Origin: Terriglobales bacterium
GTDB lineage: Bacteria > Acidobacteriota > Terriglobia > Terriglobales > Acidobacteriaceae
Assembly (NCBI GenBank): GCA_035764005.1
Contig: DASTZZ010000111.1
Coordinates: forward strand, 62,001 to 126,000
DNA length: 64,000 nt
Direction of reading: 5' to 3'
Part shown: positions 50,638 through 60,536 of the stretch, piece by piece
Position numbering within the stretch: position 1 is the first letter of the stretch
Layout: every line of letters starts with the position of its first letter
Notes under the pieces: model-generated
The model's input: only the letters and a program-made list of their open reading frames with translations
Databases searched by the model: none
Told to the model about the DNA's origin: nothing
Translations under genes and position numbers: made by a program

Positions 50638-53600
50638 TTAATCCATCTCGCGCATCCGCATCGAACCCGGGCCTGACGAAGGCGCTCCGCCTTCGGCTGC
50701 GTTCTGCTCTTTTTGCCAATCCTGCTCCGAGATCACCTCGATGGGCAGCAGTTTCTTTGTTATCAGCTTCTTGTTCATCGAAAGCTCAGGCGTGACCAGT
50801 TTCTGGAATTCGTTGATCACGTCTTCGAGTTCACGGCCGAGCACATCGGTGCGGGCGACCTGCGAATCCGTGGGCTTGCCCTCGTAGCCGTTCACGTCGC
50901 TGTAGAGGCCGGCGAGGAATTCGCGCAAGCGTTCTTCGCCGGTGATCGCGCCGCCTTCTTTCGTGGCCACAATCTTGCCACGAATCACGTCCACATCAGC
51001 GGCTAGCTTCGTAAGCCGCTGCTTGAGCGGATCGTTGTTCTTGAGCTGACTTGCATCGCGATTTGCTGTATCACGAACATTGACAATCGCGTCTACTGCC
51101 CAGCTCATATGGTTGAGAAGGGCGGACAGTTTGGTCGCGAGATCGAACTGCGCCTTACGATCTTCAACCGTGTACTTCGCCCGGGGATCCAGCACCACGT
51201 TGATCTTTTCGGTGTAGGTTTTGTCACCCTTCGTCATCTTCACCGTATACGTGCCGGGAAGAACGCGCGGGCCAAACGCGGCTCCAAATGCCGCACTAGC
51301 TGCTGGTGGAACTTTCGGCGGCTTCAGGTGCATCGACCAGGTCACGCGATTCACGCCGCGATGCTTGCTGGTGTTGACCGAATCCACGAATTTGCCCTGA
51401 TCGTCGAAGATCTCGATCTTCAGGTCGCCGAAGATGTGGCGCGTGCGCTGATAGTACGGAATCGTCGCCTCTTCCGGACGATTCTGCCCGTTGAACGAGT
51501 TCGCGCCTTCGGGCCACCCGCCTTGGGTCTCCATCCACTGCACTGCCGGCGGGGTCGGCAGGAATCCCGCGTCTTCCTGCATGATCTGCGGCGTCAGCGC
51601 GCGCAACGGAGAGATGTCGTCGATGATCCAGATACCACGCCCGTGTGTGGCCAGCACAAGATCGTTGGTGCGCGGCTGAATTACAAGATCATCAACCGGA
51701 ACTGCCGGGAAGCTGCTGCCTTTGTACTGCGCCCAACGCTCGCCGCCATCGTTGCTGACGAAGAGCCCAAATTCAGTTCCAAGAAAAAGCAGGTTGGGAC
51801 TGACCAAGTCCTCCTTTATGACGTGTGCCCAGCCGCGCACTCCGCTGTCGTTCGCGACGATCGACTTCCACGTTTTGCCGAAGTCAGAGGTTTTAAAAAC
51901 GTGCGGAGTCATATCGCCGTACATATGACGATCGACTGCGGCGTATGCCGTACCCTCATCAAAGCGACTGGCCTCAACCCACGCTATCCATGAGCCTTGT
52001 CCCGCTTCGGAAACATTTCCGATGACGTTCGTCCAGTTCTTGCCGCCATCGCGAGTCACTTGAATATTTCCGTCGTCGGTTCCCACCCAGATCACTTGGC
52101 CATTCTTCGGAGATTCAGAAATCGAATAAATCGTCGTGTTCATCTCCGCCGCGGAGTTATCGACGGTGATGCCGCCGGATTCCTCCTGCTTCTGCTTCTC
52201 CGGGTTGTTGGTGCTTAGGTCCGGGGAGATGCGCTCCCATGATTGCCCGTGATCGCGCGAGCGAAAGAGGAACTGCGCTCCGAGATAAAGAGTGTTCTTG
52301 TCGTTCGGGCTTACCTGGATGGGAGTGTTCCAGTTGAAGCGCAGCTTCTTCTCACCATATTGCGGATACGGTTTGATTGCGCGCGTCTCGTGCGTCCAGC
52401 GATTCACGCGTCCGATCTCGCCGCCCTGCGCTTCAGCGTAGAGGTAATCGCGATCCGACGGATCCTCCCACATCCAGAAGCCATCGCCGCCGTACATATT
52501 TTCCCAACGCGAATTGCTCACGCCGCCGGGGTAAGATGAATCACCCACCCACGAGCTGTTGTCCTGCAGTCCGCCGTAGACGTGATAGGGAATATTGTTG
52601 TCGACGCTCACGTGATAGAACTGCGAGATTGGCAGGTTCATCTGGTGCTCCCATCGCGATCCGCCATCGAAGCTGCGCCATACACCCCCGTCGTCGGTAG
52701 CAAAGACCGTGTTGGTGTCGTTGGGATCGATCCAGACGTCATGAAAGTCGCCATGCGCCTGATTGGAAACTGCGCTGAAGCTCTCGCCGCCGTTCACGCT
52801 CAAGAGCAGCACCAGATCAACTTTGAAGATTTTGTTTTCGTTCTTGGGATCGACGATCAGGTTGGCAAAGTAGAACGGACGCCACACCATGTACTGACTG
52901 GCATCGAGCTTCTTCCAGCTTTGTCCGCCATCGTCGCTGCGATAGAGCGCGCTGGCTTTGCACTCAATCATCGCGTACACCGTCTGCGGTTTCGACGGAG
53001 CTACCGCAATAGCAATGCGCCCGTATGGTTTCGCAGGCAGGCCTTTGGCGTTGCTCTCATTGATCTCGCTCCAGTGCTCGCCCCCATCGGTCGATTTGAA
53101 GATGCCGCTGCCCGGACCTCCTGAACGGAACGTCCAAGCTTGACGGCGGAAGTCCCACGTAGTGGCGTAGATCGTGTTCGAATCCTGCGGACTCGCCGAC
53201 ATCTGTCCGCAACCGGTCGAGCGATTCGCTCCGGCGAGCACCTTGCGCCAGTTCTGCCCGCCATCCGTCGTTTTGTAAACTCCGCCGGCATCGTTGTCCG
53301 CGAATGCCGATCCAGTGGCGCAGACCAAAACGGAATTTCCGTCTTTGGGATTCACGAGAATCTTGACAATGTGCTCAGTGTCCTTGAGTCCAACGTTGTT
53401 CCAGTTCTCGCCGCCGTCGGTCGATTTGTAAATCCCGTCGCCGATGGAGACGCTGTTTCGCATCCAGCTCTCACCGCTACCCGCCCATACGATTTTTGTA
53501 TTCGTGGAATCGACCGCAAGGGCGCCAATCGATTGCACATCCGGCTGGTCAAAGACCGAACGGAAGCTGCTGCCGCCATTCACCGACTTCCACACGCCGC

Positions 53601-53841
53601 CACTCGCGGCGCCTATGAACACCGTAAGACGGCCGTGATCGCTATAGGCGGTGACTGCAGCGACGCGTCCGCTCATCGTCGCGGAGCCGATGTTGCGCGC
53701 CGGCAGTCCCGAAATGGTACCGGCATCGAAGCGCACGGGACGGGGCTGCGGCTGCTGCGCGAAAACACTGATTGGAACTACAAGAGCAAGAAGGAATAAT
53801 TGAGAACACAAAAGAAAATGCTTTCTGCGGCTAAACATCAT
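50638..53841 (-). CDS. Large exported BNR/sortilin-like repeat protein (VPS10-type glycosyl-hydrolase family)
   Basis: About 1067 residues from ATG 53841, with GAGGA about 10 nt upstream. A signal sequence (FLLCSQLFLLALVVPISVFA) precedes many BNR/Asp-box-like repeats: STDGGENWNNVG, TTDGGQNWRKV, SDDGGQSWKKL, TRDGGKNWTNV and SNDGGERWAQY. These form a large beta-propeller as in VPS10/sortilin or sialidase-like proteins. The C-terminal part has a beta-sandwich segment (LPGTYTVKMTKGDKTYTEKI) and then a helical tail. No catalytic residues can be named. It is exported or outer-membrane associated. Confidence 0.85.
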   Translation of the reverse strand: MMFSRRKHFLLCSQLFLLALVVPISVFAQQPQPRPVRFDAGTISGLPARNIGSATMSGRVAAVTAYSDHGRLTVFIGAASGGVWKSVNGGSSFRSVFDQPDVQSIGALAVDSTNTKIVWAGSGESWMRNSVSIGDGIYKSTDGGENWNNVGLKDTEHIVKILVNPKDGNSVLVCATGSAFADNDAGGVYKTTDGGQNWRKVLAGANRSTGCGQMSASPQDSNTIYATTWDFRRQAWTFRSGGPGSGIFKSTDGGEHWSEINESNAKGLPAKPYGRIAIAVAPSKPQTVYAMIECKASALYRSDDGGQSWKKLDASQYMVWRPFYFANLIVDPKNENKIFKVDLVLLLSVNGGESFSAVSNQAHGDFHDVWIDPNDTNTVFATDDGGVWRSFDGGSRWEHQMNLPISQFYHVSVDNNIPYHVYGGLQDNSSWVGDSSYPGGVSNSRWENMYGGDGFWMWEDPSDRDYLYAEAQGGEIGRVNRWTHETRAIKPYPQYGEKKLRFNWNTPIQVSPNDKNTLYLGAQFLFRSRDHGQSWERISPDLSTNNPEKQKQEESGGITVDNSAAEMNTTIYSISESPKNGQVIWVGTDDGNIQVTRDGGKNWTNVIGNVSEAGQGSWIAWVEASRFDEGTAYAAVDRHMYGDMTPHVFKTSDFGKTWKSIVANDSGVRGWAHVIKEDLVSPNLLFLGTEFGLFVSNDGGERWAQYKGSSFPAVPVDDLVIQPRTNDLVLATHGRGIWIIDDISPLRALTPQIMQEDAGFLPTPPAVQWMETQGGWPEGANSFNGQNRPEEATIPYYQRTRHIFGDLKIEIFDDQGKFVDSVNTSKHRGVNRVTWSMHLKPPKVPPAASAAFGAAFGPRVLPGTYTVKMTKGDKTYTEKINVVLDPRAKYTVEDRKAQFDLATKLSALLNHMSWAVDAIVNVRDTANRDASQLKNNDPLKQRLTKLAADVDVIRGKIVATKEGGAITGEERLREFLAGLYSDVNGYEGKPTDSQVARTDVLGRELEDVINEFQKLVTPELSMNKKLITKKLLPIEVISEQDWQKEQNAAEGGAPSSGPGSMRMREMD

Positions 53842-54160
53842 TGTCTGGCATTCCTCTCGGTAGATAGGGCGATTCTTTTGACTTGTTGACGAAACAGGCG
53901 ACACGCATATGACCAACTCGTTCCTTCTATACGCACTGTCATCCGTCGCGTCGCTGCGAAGCAGTATCGAATCGGGAACAACTGCCTTTGCGACGCGGGG
54001 GATCTGCTGTTCGTGCGAGTGAATTCAACAGCAGGTCCCCCGCGCAGCAAAAACAACTCTCCAGCATCCTCACTTTTATGGCGGCTGCGCGAGGGATGAC
54101 AGTTCCTGGAGATGTTGCGGTTGCATTTCGCCGTAACGTTCATCTAGCGACTTTCGTTAG
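53842..54160. other. Gene-free gap with a 17-bp hairpin
   Basis: The region contains a hairpin with 17-bp arms and one mismatch (53995-54011 and 54027-54043; GCGGGGGATCTGCTGTT with AACAGCAGGTCCCCCGC) around a 15-base loop. No credible ORF is present. No T tract follows on either strand, so it is probably a repeat rather than a terminator. Confidence 0.6.
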
Positions 54161-54931
54161 CTATTTGAGTCCCGGTTTCGACCCTGCAGGCTTCGCCGGC
54201 GCGGCGGGCGCGCTCGGCATCTTGAACTGGGTATCGGGGATATCGACGTTGGCTTCCATTTTCTCGATGGTGACTGTCCCTTTCTGGTTCGGACGGTTCT
54301 TGGGGCCGCTTGAGATCGAAAACGGGAAGTAGACTCCGTTCACCTGTTTGTACGACCCAAGATCGGTCTGCGTCTCGCGGACGGCGCCGCGGATGAACTG
54401 CTGGCGATCGGTGCGAATCTCGATGTAGGTATCGGGATCGAGATACATGTAAACGATGTCGCCGTTTTTTAATGTGACCTTCAGCCGATAGACGTCGTCG
54501 CCATCCACGGTATCGTGACCGAGATACTCAACCGTGTTTCCTTTTTCCTTGTAGTCGACCAACGGTCCGTAGAAATCGGCATCTTCGCTGATATCGCGCA
54601 GATCGTCTTCACCCAACATCTCAGGGTCGCGTCGGCCCTCGAACGGCGAGATCTGCCAGCCGACGTTGCCGTCGTAGGCCTGAATTTGCGTCATGCCCTG
54701 AATGGTGAACATCTCGCGCAGATCGTCTGGAGCCTTAGCTTCTTCCGCAACCTGAGCAGTGAAGCTGCCTTGCTGATATTTGCCGGAAAACTTCAGCGAC
54801 TTGATGGCCTTGATCTTCTCCAGACCGCCCTTGGCCTGAAGGTTCTTGGCCACAAGCTCATCGGCAGTTTGGGCCGACAGAACGGTCGTGCCGCAGGCGA
54901 TCGCCAGCACCAGACCCAGTCCTTTACGCAT
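54161..54931 (-). CDS. Exported protein, LolA/outer-membrane lipoprotein-sorting-like
   Basis: 256 residues from ATG 54931, which has GAAGGAG upstream. A signal sequence (GLGLVLAIACGTTVLSA) is followed by the pattern ADELVAKNLQAKGGLEKI seen in LolA/LppX-like outer-membrane lipoprotein-sorting proteins of acidobacteria. A beta-rich domain comes next (VYRLKVTLKNGDIVYMYLD; YKQVNGVYFPFSIS), and the C-terminus is Pro/Ala-rich. It would bind a lipid or lipoprotein acyl chain in a half-barrel; the cargo is unknown. It lies downstream of a gap with a small doubtful ORF. Confidence 0.7.
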   Translation of the reverse strand: MRKGLGLVLAIACGTTVLSAQTADELVAKNLQAKGGLEKIKAIKSLKFSGKYQQGSFTAQVAEEAKAPDDLREMFTIQGMTQIQAYDGNVGWQISPFEGRRDPEMLGEDDLRDISEDADFYGPLVDYKEKGNTVEYLGHDTVDGDDVYRLKVTLKNGDIVYMYLDPDTYIEIRTDRQQFIRGAVRETQTDLGSYKQVNGVYFPFSISSGPKNRPNQKGTVTIEKMEANVDIPDTQFKMPSAPAAPAKPAGSKPGLK

Positions 54932-55403
54932 CAGAATTGCTCCTTCATTAGTACGGCGAGTGTGCCGCCTTCGACTCGATTCAGTTGTGAAAATTGAAAA
55001 CGGGAAAGTGTACATCAAGGGAGCAAGTTGCTCGTCGCAAATGCGATGGGACTCGTCCCATGCTGTGAAGCTTACCGGGGCGGAATTGAAGGCGGGTTTA
55101 CAACCTCGCCGTTTTCACCGAAAACGAGGCAAGCCAATTGTCGTTTTGTCTGCACGAGTTTCGCAGGAGTGTTGGCAGCTAAGAATTTTCGAGCAACCTG
55201 AAAGAAGTGCTCTTTATCGCTGACTGAAGTGGGCCTTCCGCCGTTGCGTTTGAAACGTTCTCTCTTCCTCATGCTGAAAAGACTTAGAAAATTGTACACA
55301 TTCCGATCTTACCGATGACCGATCGCCCAATTTCCTCTCGGCGTATCATTAGATTTAACTCTGACCCAACCTTCCCCGGTCACAAGAGCCATCGGAGCAG
55401 TCA
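54932..55403. other. Intergenic region before deoC
   Basis: A 472-bp gap. One possible small ORF lies on the minus strand (55072-55272). Otherwise I see only the AGGAG of the upstream minus gene and no identifiable terminator or promoter motif. Confidence 0.5.
55072..55272 (-). CDS. Possible small hypothetical protein
   Basis: 66 residues from ATG 55272 (MRKRERFKRNGGRPTSVSD). The sequence is basic at the N-terminus and has the look of a coding region (KEHFFQVARKFLAANTPAKL), but there is no clear ribosome site and no recognised domain. It could be a DNA- or RNA-binding fragment, or non-coding. Not part of any visible operon. Confidence 0.25.
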   Translation of the reverse strand: MRKRERFKRNGGRPTSVSDKEHFFQVARKFLAANTPAKLVQTKRQLACLVFGENGEVVNPPSIPPR

Positions 55404-56411
55404 ATGGCGGTGAAAACCGATTTTGAGTATCGCGTAACGGAAACGCGTGCGCAGCAGCTCGAGCTGCAGCCGAATCGTGGTGTGCCTCTCAATCTCGACT
55501 GGGTGGAAGACGTCCGCATAAATACCAGTGCCGTCGAGCGACGCGCCGAGTCGCTGACTAAGCGGCGCACGGTGAAGAAAGATTGGCAGGCGGCATGGCT
55601 GCTGCGCGCGATCTCGTGCATGGATCTCACTACGCTCTCCGGCGACGATACCGAGCAACGCGTCCTTCGACTTTGTGCTAAGGCGAAGCAACCCGTCCAG
55701 CACAGCATCATGAAGCAGCTCGGACTGGAAGATTTCCGGCTCAAAGTGGCCGCGGTATGCGTTTATCACAGCTTCGTTGAGACTGCGTTGCGCGCGCTTG
55801 AGGGTACGGGCATCAATGTAGCTGCTGTCTCGACCGGATTTCCTGCTGGACTTTCACCATTGGCGGAGCGCGTAGGGGAAATTCGCCGCTCGGTAGCTGC
55901 TGGAGCGCAGGAGATCGATGTGGTCATCACACGCGCACACGTCTTCGGCGGCCGATGGCAGGCACTCTTTGACGAGGTTGCAACATTCAAAGAAGCATGC
56001 GGCAAAGCGCACATGAAGGTGATCCTCGGGACGGGCGATCTGGTGACGCTGCGCAATGTCGCTCGTGCCAGCAAGGTTGCCATGATGGCAGGTGCAGATT
56101 TCATCAAGACCTCGACCGGAAAGGAAAGCGTGAATGCCACTTTGCCGGTAGGTCTGGTCATGGTTCGTGCCATACGCGAATACGTCGCGCACACCGGCAT
56201 GGCGGTGGGATTCAAACCTGCAGGCGGCATCCGCACCGCAAAGCAGTCGCTCGATTGGCTCGCGCTTATGAAAGAAGAACTGGGAGATCGCTGGCTCGAT
56301 GCAAGTCTGTTCCGCTTCGGCGCAAGCGGAATGCTCGCCGACATCGAGCGGCAGCTCGAATACTACGCAACCGGACGTTACTCGGCGGATTACAGGCATC
56401 CGATTGCGTGA
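55404..56411 (+). CDS. deoC: Deoxyribose-phosphate aldolase
   Basis: 335 residues of the DeoC type with an extended N-terminus. The Schiff-base lysine is Lys235 in ADFIKTSTGK, and other DeoC signatures are CVYHSFVETA, VSTGFPAGLSPLAER, EIDVVITR and VGFKPAGGIRT. It splits 2-deoxyribose 5-phosphate into glyceraldehyde 3-phosphate and acetaldehyde. The next gene, an aldehyde dehydrogenase, can oxidise the acetaldehyde. The ATG at 55404 follows GGAGCAG. Confidence 0.93.
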   Translation: MAVKTDFEYRVTETRAQQLELQPNRGVPLNLDWVEDVRINTSAVERRAESLTKRRTVKKDWQAAWLLRAISCMDLTTLSGDDTEQRVLRLCAKAKQPVQHSIMKQLGLEDFRLKVAAVCVYHSFVETALRALEGTGINVAAVSTGFPAGLSPLAERVGEIRRSVAAGAQEIDVVITRAHVFGGRWQALFDEVATFKEACGKAHMKVILGTGDLVTLRNVARASKVAMMAGADFIKTSTGKESVNATLPVGLVMVRAIREYVAHTGMAVGFKPAGGIRTAKQSLDWLALMKEELGDRWLDASLFRFGASGMLADIERQLEYYATGRYSADYRHPIA

Positions 56412-56421
56412 GGAAAGACAC

Positions 56422-56489
56422 TAGCATTCAGCAATCAGCATTCAGCACTCAGGGTTGCTGACGGCTGATTGCTGATGGCTGACTGCTAA
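56422..56489. repeat. Palindromic GCTGATTGCTGA-type repeat cluster
   Basis: Degenerate units of AGCATTCAGCA / TGCTGATTGCTGA alternate in orientation: GCATTCAGCAATCAGCATTC on the left (56424 onward) and GGCTGATTGCTGATGGCTGA on the right. It fills the deoC-ALDH gap and resembles the GCAATAGGC cluster at 15.1 kb in design, though the unit differs. Confidence 0.65.
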
Positions 56490-56493
56490 TTTC

Positions 56494-58884
56494 ATGTCTA
56501 AGATCGCGGAAAAATTCGCCACCATGGAGTACGGCCCGGCGCTGGAGGATGCGAAAGAGGCGCTGAGCTGGCTCGATCGCCACAAGCGGCACTTTGGGCA
56601 CTTCATCAAAGGAAGCTGGCAGGAGCCGGTCGAGGGAGAGTACTTCGATACCACCGATCCGTCGACAGGTGACAAGCTTGCGGCCGTCGCTCAAGGGAGC
56701 GCGAAAGATGTAGATGCGGCGGTGAAAGCGGCGCGCGCAGCTTTCCCATCGTGGAACTCCCTCACAACGCATGCGCGAGCTCGCTACCTCTATGCTCTCG
56801 CCCGGCAGATACAGAAGCATTCGCGGCGGCTCGCGGTTTTGGAGACGCTTGACAACGGCAAGCCGATCCGGGAAAGCCGCGATATTGATATTCCGCTGGT
56901 TGCGCGCCACTTCTATCATCACGCCGGGTGGGCGCAGATTCTCAACGAAGAATTTCCCGGCTACGAAGCTTGCGGCGTTGTAGGACAAGTGATTCCATGG
57001 AACTTCCCGCTGCTCATGCTGGCATGGAAGATCGCGCCGGCTCTTGCGACCGGCAACACCGTTGTCTTGAAGCCCGCGGAGTTCACGCCGCTCACGGCTC
57101 TGGCCTTCGCGGACATCTGTCACGAGATTGGGTTGCCGGCCGGCGTGGTGAACATCATCACCGGCGATGGCCGCACGGGAGAGGCGCTGGTTAAGCATCC
57201 CGATGTAGACAAGATTGCCTTCACCGGCTCAACTGAGGTTGGGCGCGCGATTCGCAAAGCCACCGCAGCCAGCCACAAGAAGCTTTCACTTGAACTCGGC
57301 GGCAAGTCTCCGTACATCATCTTCGATGATGCCGATCTCGACAGCGCAGTAGAGGGACTGGTCGATGGGATCTGGTTCAACCAGGGACAGGTCTGCTGCG
57401 CGGGCTCGCGTCTGCTGATGCAGGAGAGCGTTGCCGATGCATTGGTCAACAAGATTCGGGCGCGGATGGAGACTCTTCGCGTAGGTGCGCCTCTGGATAA
57501 AGCCATCGATATCGGGGCGATTGTCGCTCCCGTTCAGCTCGAACGCATTCGCCGTCTGGTCGATCAAGGCGTTGCCGAGGGAGCGACCTGCTGCCAGCCC
57601 GGAACGCAGCTTCCCATTAAGGGGCTGTATTATCCGCCGACGCTTCTCACGAATGTTCATCCCAGCTCAACGGTGGCGCAGGAAGAGATCTTCGGGCCCG
57701 TGCTTGCGGCCATGACCTTCCGCACATTGCGCGAGGCCGTCGAATTGGCAAACAACACAACGTACGGCCTGGCCGCGAGCGTTTGGAGCGAGAACATTAA
57801 CGTCGCTCTCCAGGTCGCCTCGCACATCAAAGCCGGCGTGGTCTGGGTGAACAGCACGAACCTATTCGACGCGGCCTGCGGCTTCGGCGGCTATCGCGAG
57901 AGTGGCTATGGACGCGAAGGCGGACGCGAAGGGCTGCTCGAGTACCTCGAGCCATCTTGGTTCAAGAGAGCTCCGCTGCTGCTAAAGAGCACGAAAAATG
58001 TGGAGCAGCAAGCAGGAGACGAAGAACCCTCGCCCGGCATTCCAGGCATCGACAGAACGGTGAAGCTTTACATCGGCGGCAAACAGGCTCGTCCCGATTC
58101 GGGATACAGCTTTCCGGTGTATGGAGCTGACGGTGCACTGCTCGGCGAAGCACCACTGGGAAATCGTAAAGATATCCGCAATGCAGTTGAAGCTGCGCGC
58201 AAAGCCGAATCCTGGGAAAAGGCGACTGCACACAATCGCGCTCAGATCCTGTACTACATGGCCGAAAACCTGTCGCAACGCGCGACAGAAATTGCTGCGC
58301 GATTGGCGCGAGCTGTAGGCGAAAAGCAGGCCTCGGCCGAGGTTGAGCGCAGCATCGAGCGCATCTTCTCTTATGCGGCCTGGGCAGACAAGTTCGATGG
58401 GGCGGTGCACAATCCACCGTTCCGCAATGTTTCCATTGCGATGAATGAGCCGATTGGGACGGTAGCAATTGTCGCTCCAGCAGAAGAGCCTCTGCTCGGA
58501 TTCCTTTCCCTCGTCTTGCCGACGATTGCAATGGGAAACACCGTCGTAGCGATTCCGTCCGAACGTTATCCGCTGATTACCGGCGACTTGTACCAGCTCT
58601 TCGATACCAGCGATCTCCCGGCAGGCGTGGTGAACATCGTCACGGGACGAGTCGCGGAACTCACGAAAGTTCTGGCCGAGCACGACGACGTCGATGGCGT
58701 CTGGTGCTTCTCTGACGAAAGCGCGGCTGCGCAGGTAAAGGCACTGTCAATCGGAAATCTGAAGCAGGTCTTCACCAATGAAGGTCGCGCTATCGACTGG
58801 TTCAAGAACGATCAAGCCGAGGGCCGCTGGTTCCTTCAGCATGCAGTACAAGTGAAGAACATCTGGGTGCCATACGGAGAGTAA
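56494..58884 (+). CDS. Two-domain aldehyde dehydrogenase (ALDH16-like)
   Basis: 796 residues, nearly twice the usual ALDH length. Residues 1-490 are a complete [24 protein letters not shown], general base Glu267 (LELGGKSP), and catalytic Cys301 ([12 protein letters not shown]). Residues about 520-796 form a second, shorter ALDH-like domain ([20 protein letters not shown]-type start, [30 protein letters not shown]) with no catalytic Cys or Glu. This is the ALDH16 layout. After deoC it probably oxidises acetaldehyde to acetate using NAD+. The second domain may serve dimerisation. Confidence 0.9.
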   Translation: MSKIAEKFATMEYGPALEDAKEALSWLDRHKRHFGHFIKGSWQEPVEGEYFDTTDPSTGDKLAAVAQGSAKDVDAAVKAARAAFPSWNSLTTHARARYLYALARQIQKHSRRLAVLETLDNGKPIRESRDIDIPLVARHFYHHAGWAQILNEEFPGYEACGVVGQVIPWNFPLLMLAWKIAPALATGNTVVLKPAEFTPLTALAFADICHEIGLPAGVVNIITGDGRTGEALVKHPDVDKIAFTGSTEVGRAIRKATAASHKKLSLELGGKSPYIIFDDADLDSAVEGLVDGIWFNQGQVCCAGSRLLMQESVADALVNKIRARMETLRVGAPLDKAIDIGAIVAPVQLERIRRLVDQGVAEGATCCQPGTQLPIKGLYYPPTLLTNVHPSSTVAQEEIFGPVLAAMTFRTLREAVELANNTTYGLAASVWSENINVALQVASHIKAGVVWVNSTNLFDAACGFGGYRESGYGREGGREGLLEYLEPSWFKRAPLLLKSTKNVEQQAGDEEPSPGIPGIDRTVKLYIGGKQARPDSGYSFPVYGADGALLGEAPLGNRKDIRNAVEAARKAESWEKATAHNRAQILYYMAENLSQRATEIAARLARAVGEKQASAEVERSIERIFSYAAWADKFDGAVHNPPFRNVSIAMNEPIGTVAIVAPAEEPLLGFLSLVLPTIAMGNTVVAIPSERYPLITGDLYQLFDTSDLPAGVVNIVTGRVAELTKVLAEHDDVDGVWCFSDESAAAQVKALSIGNLKQVFTNEGRAIDWFKNDQAEGRWFLQHAVQVKNIWVPYGE

Positions 58885-58916
58885 CGCAAGCGGCGAGGAT
58901 CGCGGGCTCATTGTCG

Positions 58917-59294
58917 ATGAAAGGTCCAGCTCCCAAGCACGATAAGGGTGAACACATTCAGCGTGTTCGCCGGATTTGTATGGCCCTGCCCGGAACAACC
59001 GAAAAGCTGTCGCATGGTGAGCCTACGTTCTTTGTAGCCAAGAAGGTCTATACCATGTTTGCCGACAACCATCACGACGATGGCCACATTGCCGTCTGGC
59101 TGCCCGCCGCGCCGGGAGCCCAGCCAGCCTTAATTCGCCAGAATCCCAAGGCTTACTTCAAGCCTCCTTATGTAGGCGTGCGCGGCTGGATCGGTGTCAA
59201 TCTCGATCACCTTGATGAGGATGAATTGGGCGCCCACATCCACGAAGCGTGGCAGATGGTCGCCTCAAAAAATGCGAAGAGACGCGGGGTGTAG
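58917..59294 (+). CDS. YjbR/MmcQ-like protein
   Basis: 125 residues from ATG 58917; TTG 58911 is an alternative start. It shows the MmcQ/YjbR family pattern: RVRRICMALPGTTEKLSHGEPTFF at the N-terminus, then YTMFADNHHDDGHIAVWL and GWIGVNLDHLDEDEL. The fold is thought to resemble CyaY, and DNA binding has been proposed. No ribosome site is convincing. It lies 32 bp after the ALDH gene on the same strand and may be cotranscribed. Confidence 0.8.
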   Translation: MKGPAPKHDKGEHIQRVRRICMALPGTTEKLSHGEPTFFVAKKVYTMFADNHHDDGHIAVWLPAAPGAQPALIRQNPKAYFKPPYVGVRGWIGVNLDHLDEDELGAHIHEAWQMVASKNAKRRGV

Positions 59295-59613
59295 CGGTGC
59301 TTGCTTTGCCGTTCGCACCATTGAGTTTCTTTGCCTGCTGCGAAAATTCCCTGTTCGGTGCTCCAAAATCCCTGGGGCTCGGGAATGTAGTCGCGCCTTT
59401 CGTCTAAGTCATATCCGATCAGCGGCAATACCGGCGTTTGTGAAGAATCCCTGCTCATTCGCTGTTAGTTCCCTGCCCTGCAGAAAAATTCGTCAAATTT
59501 CGGCAGAAACACGCAATTTCGCGAAATCCTGAAGAAAGTTCCCTCTATACTTCGCTGTTAACGATTGGAATGGGAACTTCGGGGGCGGAACAAAGCGAAG
59601 ATCGCCGCGACAA
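59295..59613. other. Gap with short AACAGGGAATT-like repeats
   Basis: On the minus strand this stretch contains several related short segments (CAGGGCAGGGAACTAACAGC, GAGCAGGGATTCTTC, CAGGGATTTTGGAGC, AACAGGGAATTTTCGC), as if it were the decayed relic of a repeated sequence or a broken ORF. No open gene can be supported. Confidence 0.5.
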
Positions 59614-60393
59614 TCAGGCCGTCTTGGTAACAACTCGCGCCTGGGCGGCTGGAGAGATGTACTTCCCCCCTACGGAGTTCATGCGAATGCGGAGTAGCTC
59701 GCCGAGCATTCGCGTACCGTCACGCATAGGGCTGATCTTGGAGCGATGATCGTGGGCCCACGAGACCGGGACTTCCGCCACACGCAGTCCATAGCGACGA
59801 GCCAGGAAAAGGATCTCGGGATCAAATCCCCAGCGTTCAATCTTCATATTTGGGAAGATCGTCGTAACAGCCTTCCGATTGAAGGCTTTAAACCCGCACT
59901 GGGTATCAACATACGAGAGTCCAAGAATCATGCGCAGCGCCCCATTGAAGGCTCGTCCGAGCATGCGACGATGCAGCGGCTGCTTTCGCGTCTGCAGCTC
60001 GCTTTGCAGATAGCGGGAGCCAATAGCAACATCCGCCTGGCCACTCTCGATTACAGCGAAAAGCTTGTTCGCTTCCTCGATCGGAGATGACAGGTCGGCG
60101 TCAGTAAAAAGCAGCACCTGCCCCGAAGCATTCAGCATTCCGTTGCGGACACTATATCCTTTGCCGCGATTGCCCGGATTCTCCAGCACACGGATGATGG
60201 GATTCCGACCCGAGTACTCCTGAACGACCTCGGACGTGTTATCGCGGGAACCGTCGTTGACCACGATAACTTCTGCCGACCATCGCGATTCGGCGATGTA
60301 GCTAAGAATACGGTCAAGACTGGCGCCGATACGTTCGGCCTCGTTATAAGCCGGGATGATGATGCTGTAGAAGGGGGCGGGCATTGGTGCCAA
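59614..60393 (-). CDS. Family 2 glycosyltransferase, dolichyl/polyprenyl-phosphate glucosyltransferase-like
   Basis: 259 residues. The GT-A start is clear: YSIIIPAYNEAERIGASLDR with the acidic residues of the nucleotide-sugar site (VIVVNDGSRDNTSEVV) and the metal-binding DAD of LFTDADLSSPIEE. Further family marks are VAIGSRYLQSE and YVDTQCGFKAFNR. It resembles Alg5/DpgS-type enzymes that transfer a sugar to a polyprenyl phosphate. No membrane helices are predicted. The MPAP start at 60384 is also possible. It may feed surface polysaccharide assembly. Confidence 0.88.
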   Translation of the reverse strand: MAPMPAPFYSIIIPAYNEAERIGASLDRILSYIAESRWSAEVIVVNDGSRDNTSEVVQEYSGRNPIIRVLENPGNRGKGYSVRNGMLNASGQVLLFTDADLSSPIEEANKLFAVIESGQADVAIGSRYLQSELQTRKQPLHRRMLGRAFNGALRMILGLSYVDTQCGFKAFNRKAVTTIFPNMKIERWGFDPEILFLARRYGLRVAEVPVSWAHDHRSKISPMRDGTRMLGELLRIRMNSVGGKYISPAAQARVVTKTA

Positions 60394-60536
60394 TCCGGTA
60401 CCTGAGACTTAGACGCTCACGATTGTACGTCAGTTGCTAAGGAAGTGGGATGGAATCAGTCCCGCTTTCTGTAACTTATGACCTAAGTGGGAATGATGCG
60501 GGCAACCTGCTCGGGAGTTGGTACCACACCTCGTCT

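Noticed and set aside
51109-51993. Plus-strand open frame of 294 codons
   Set aside because: It lies wholly antisense to the BNR protein, and its translation shows no domain and an arginine/histidine-rich shadow composition.
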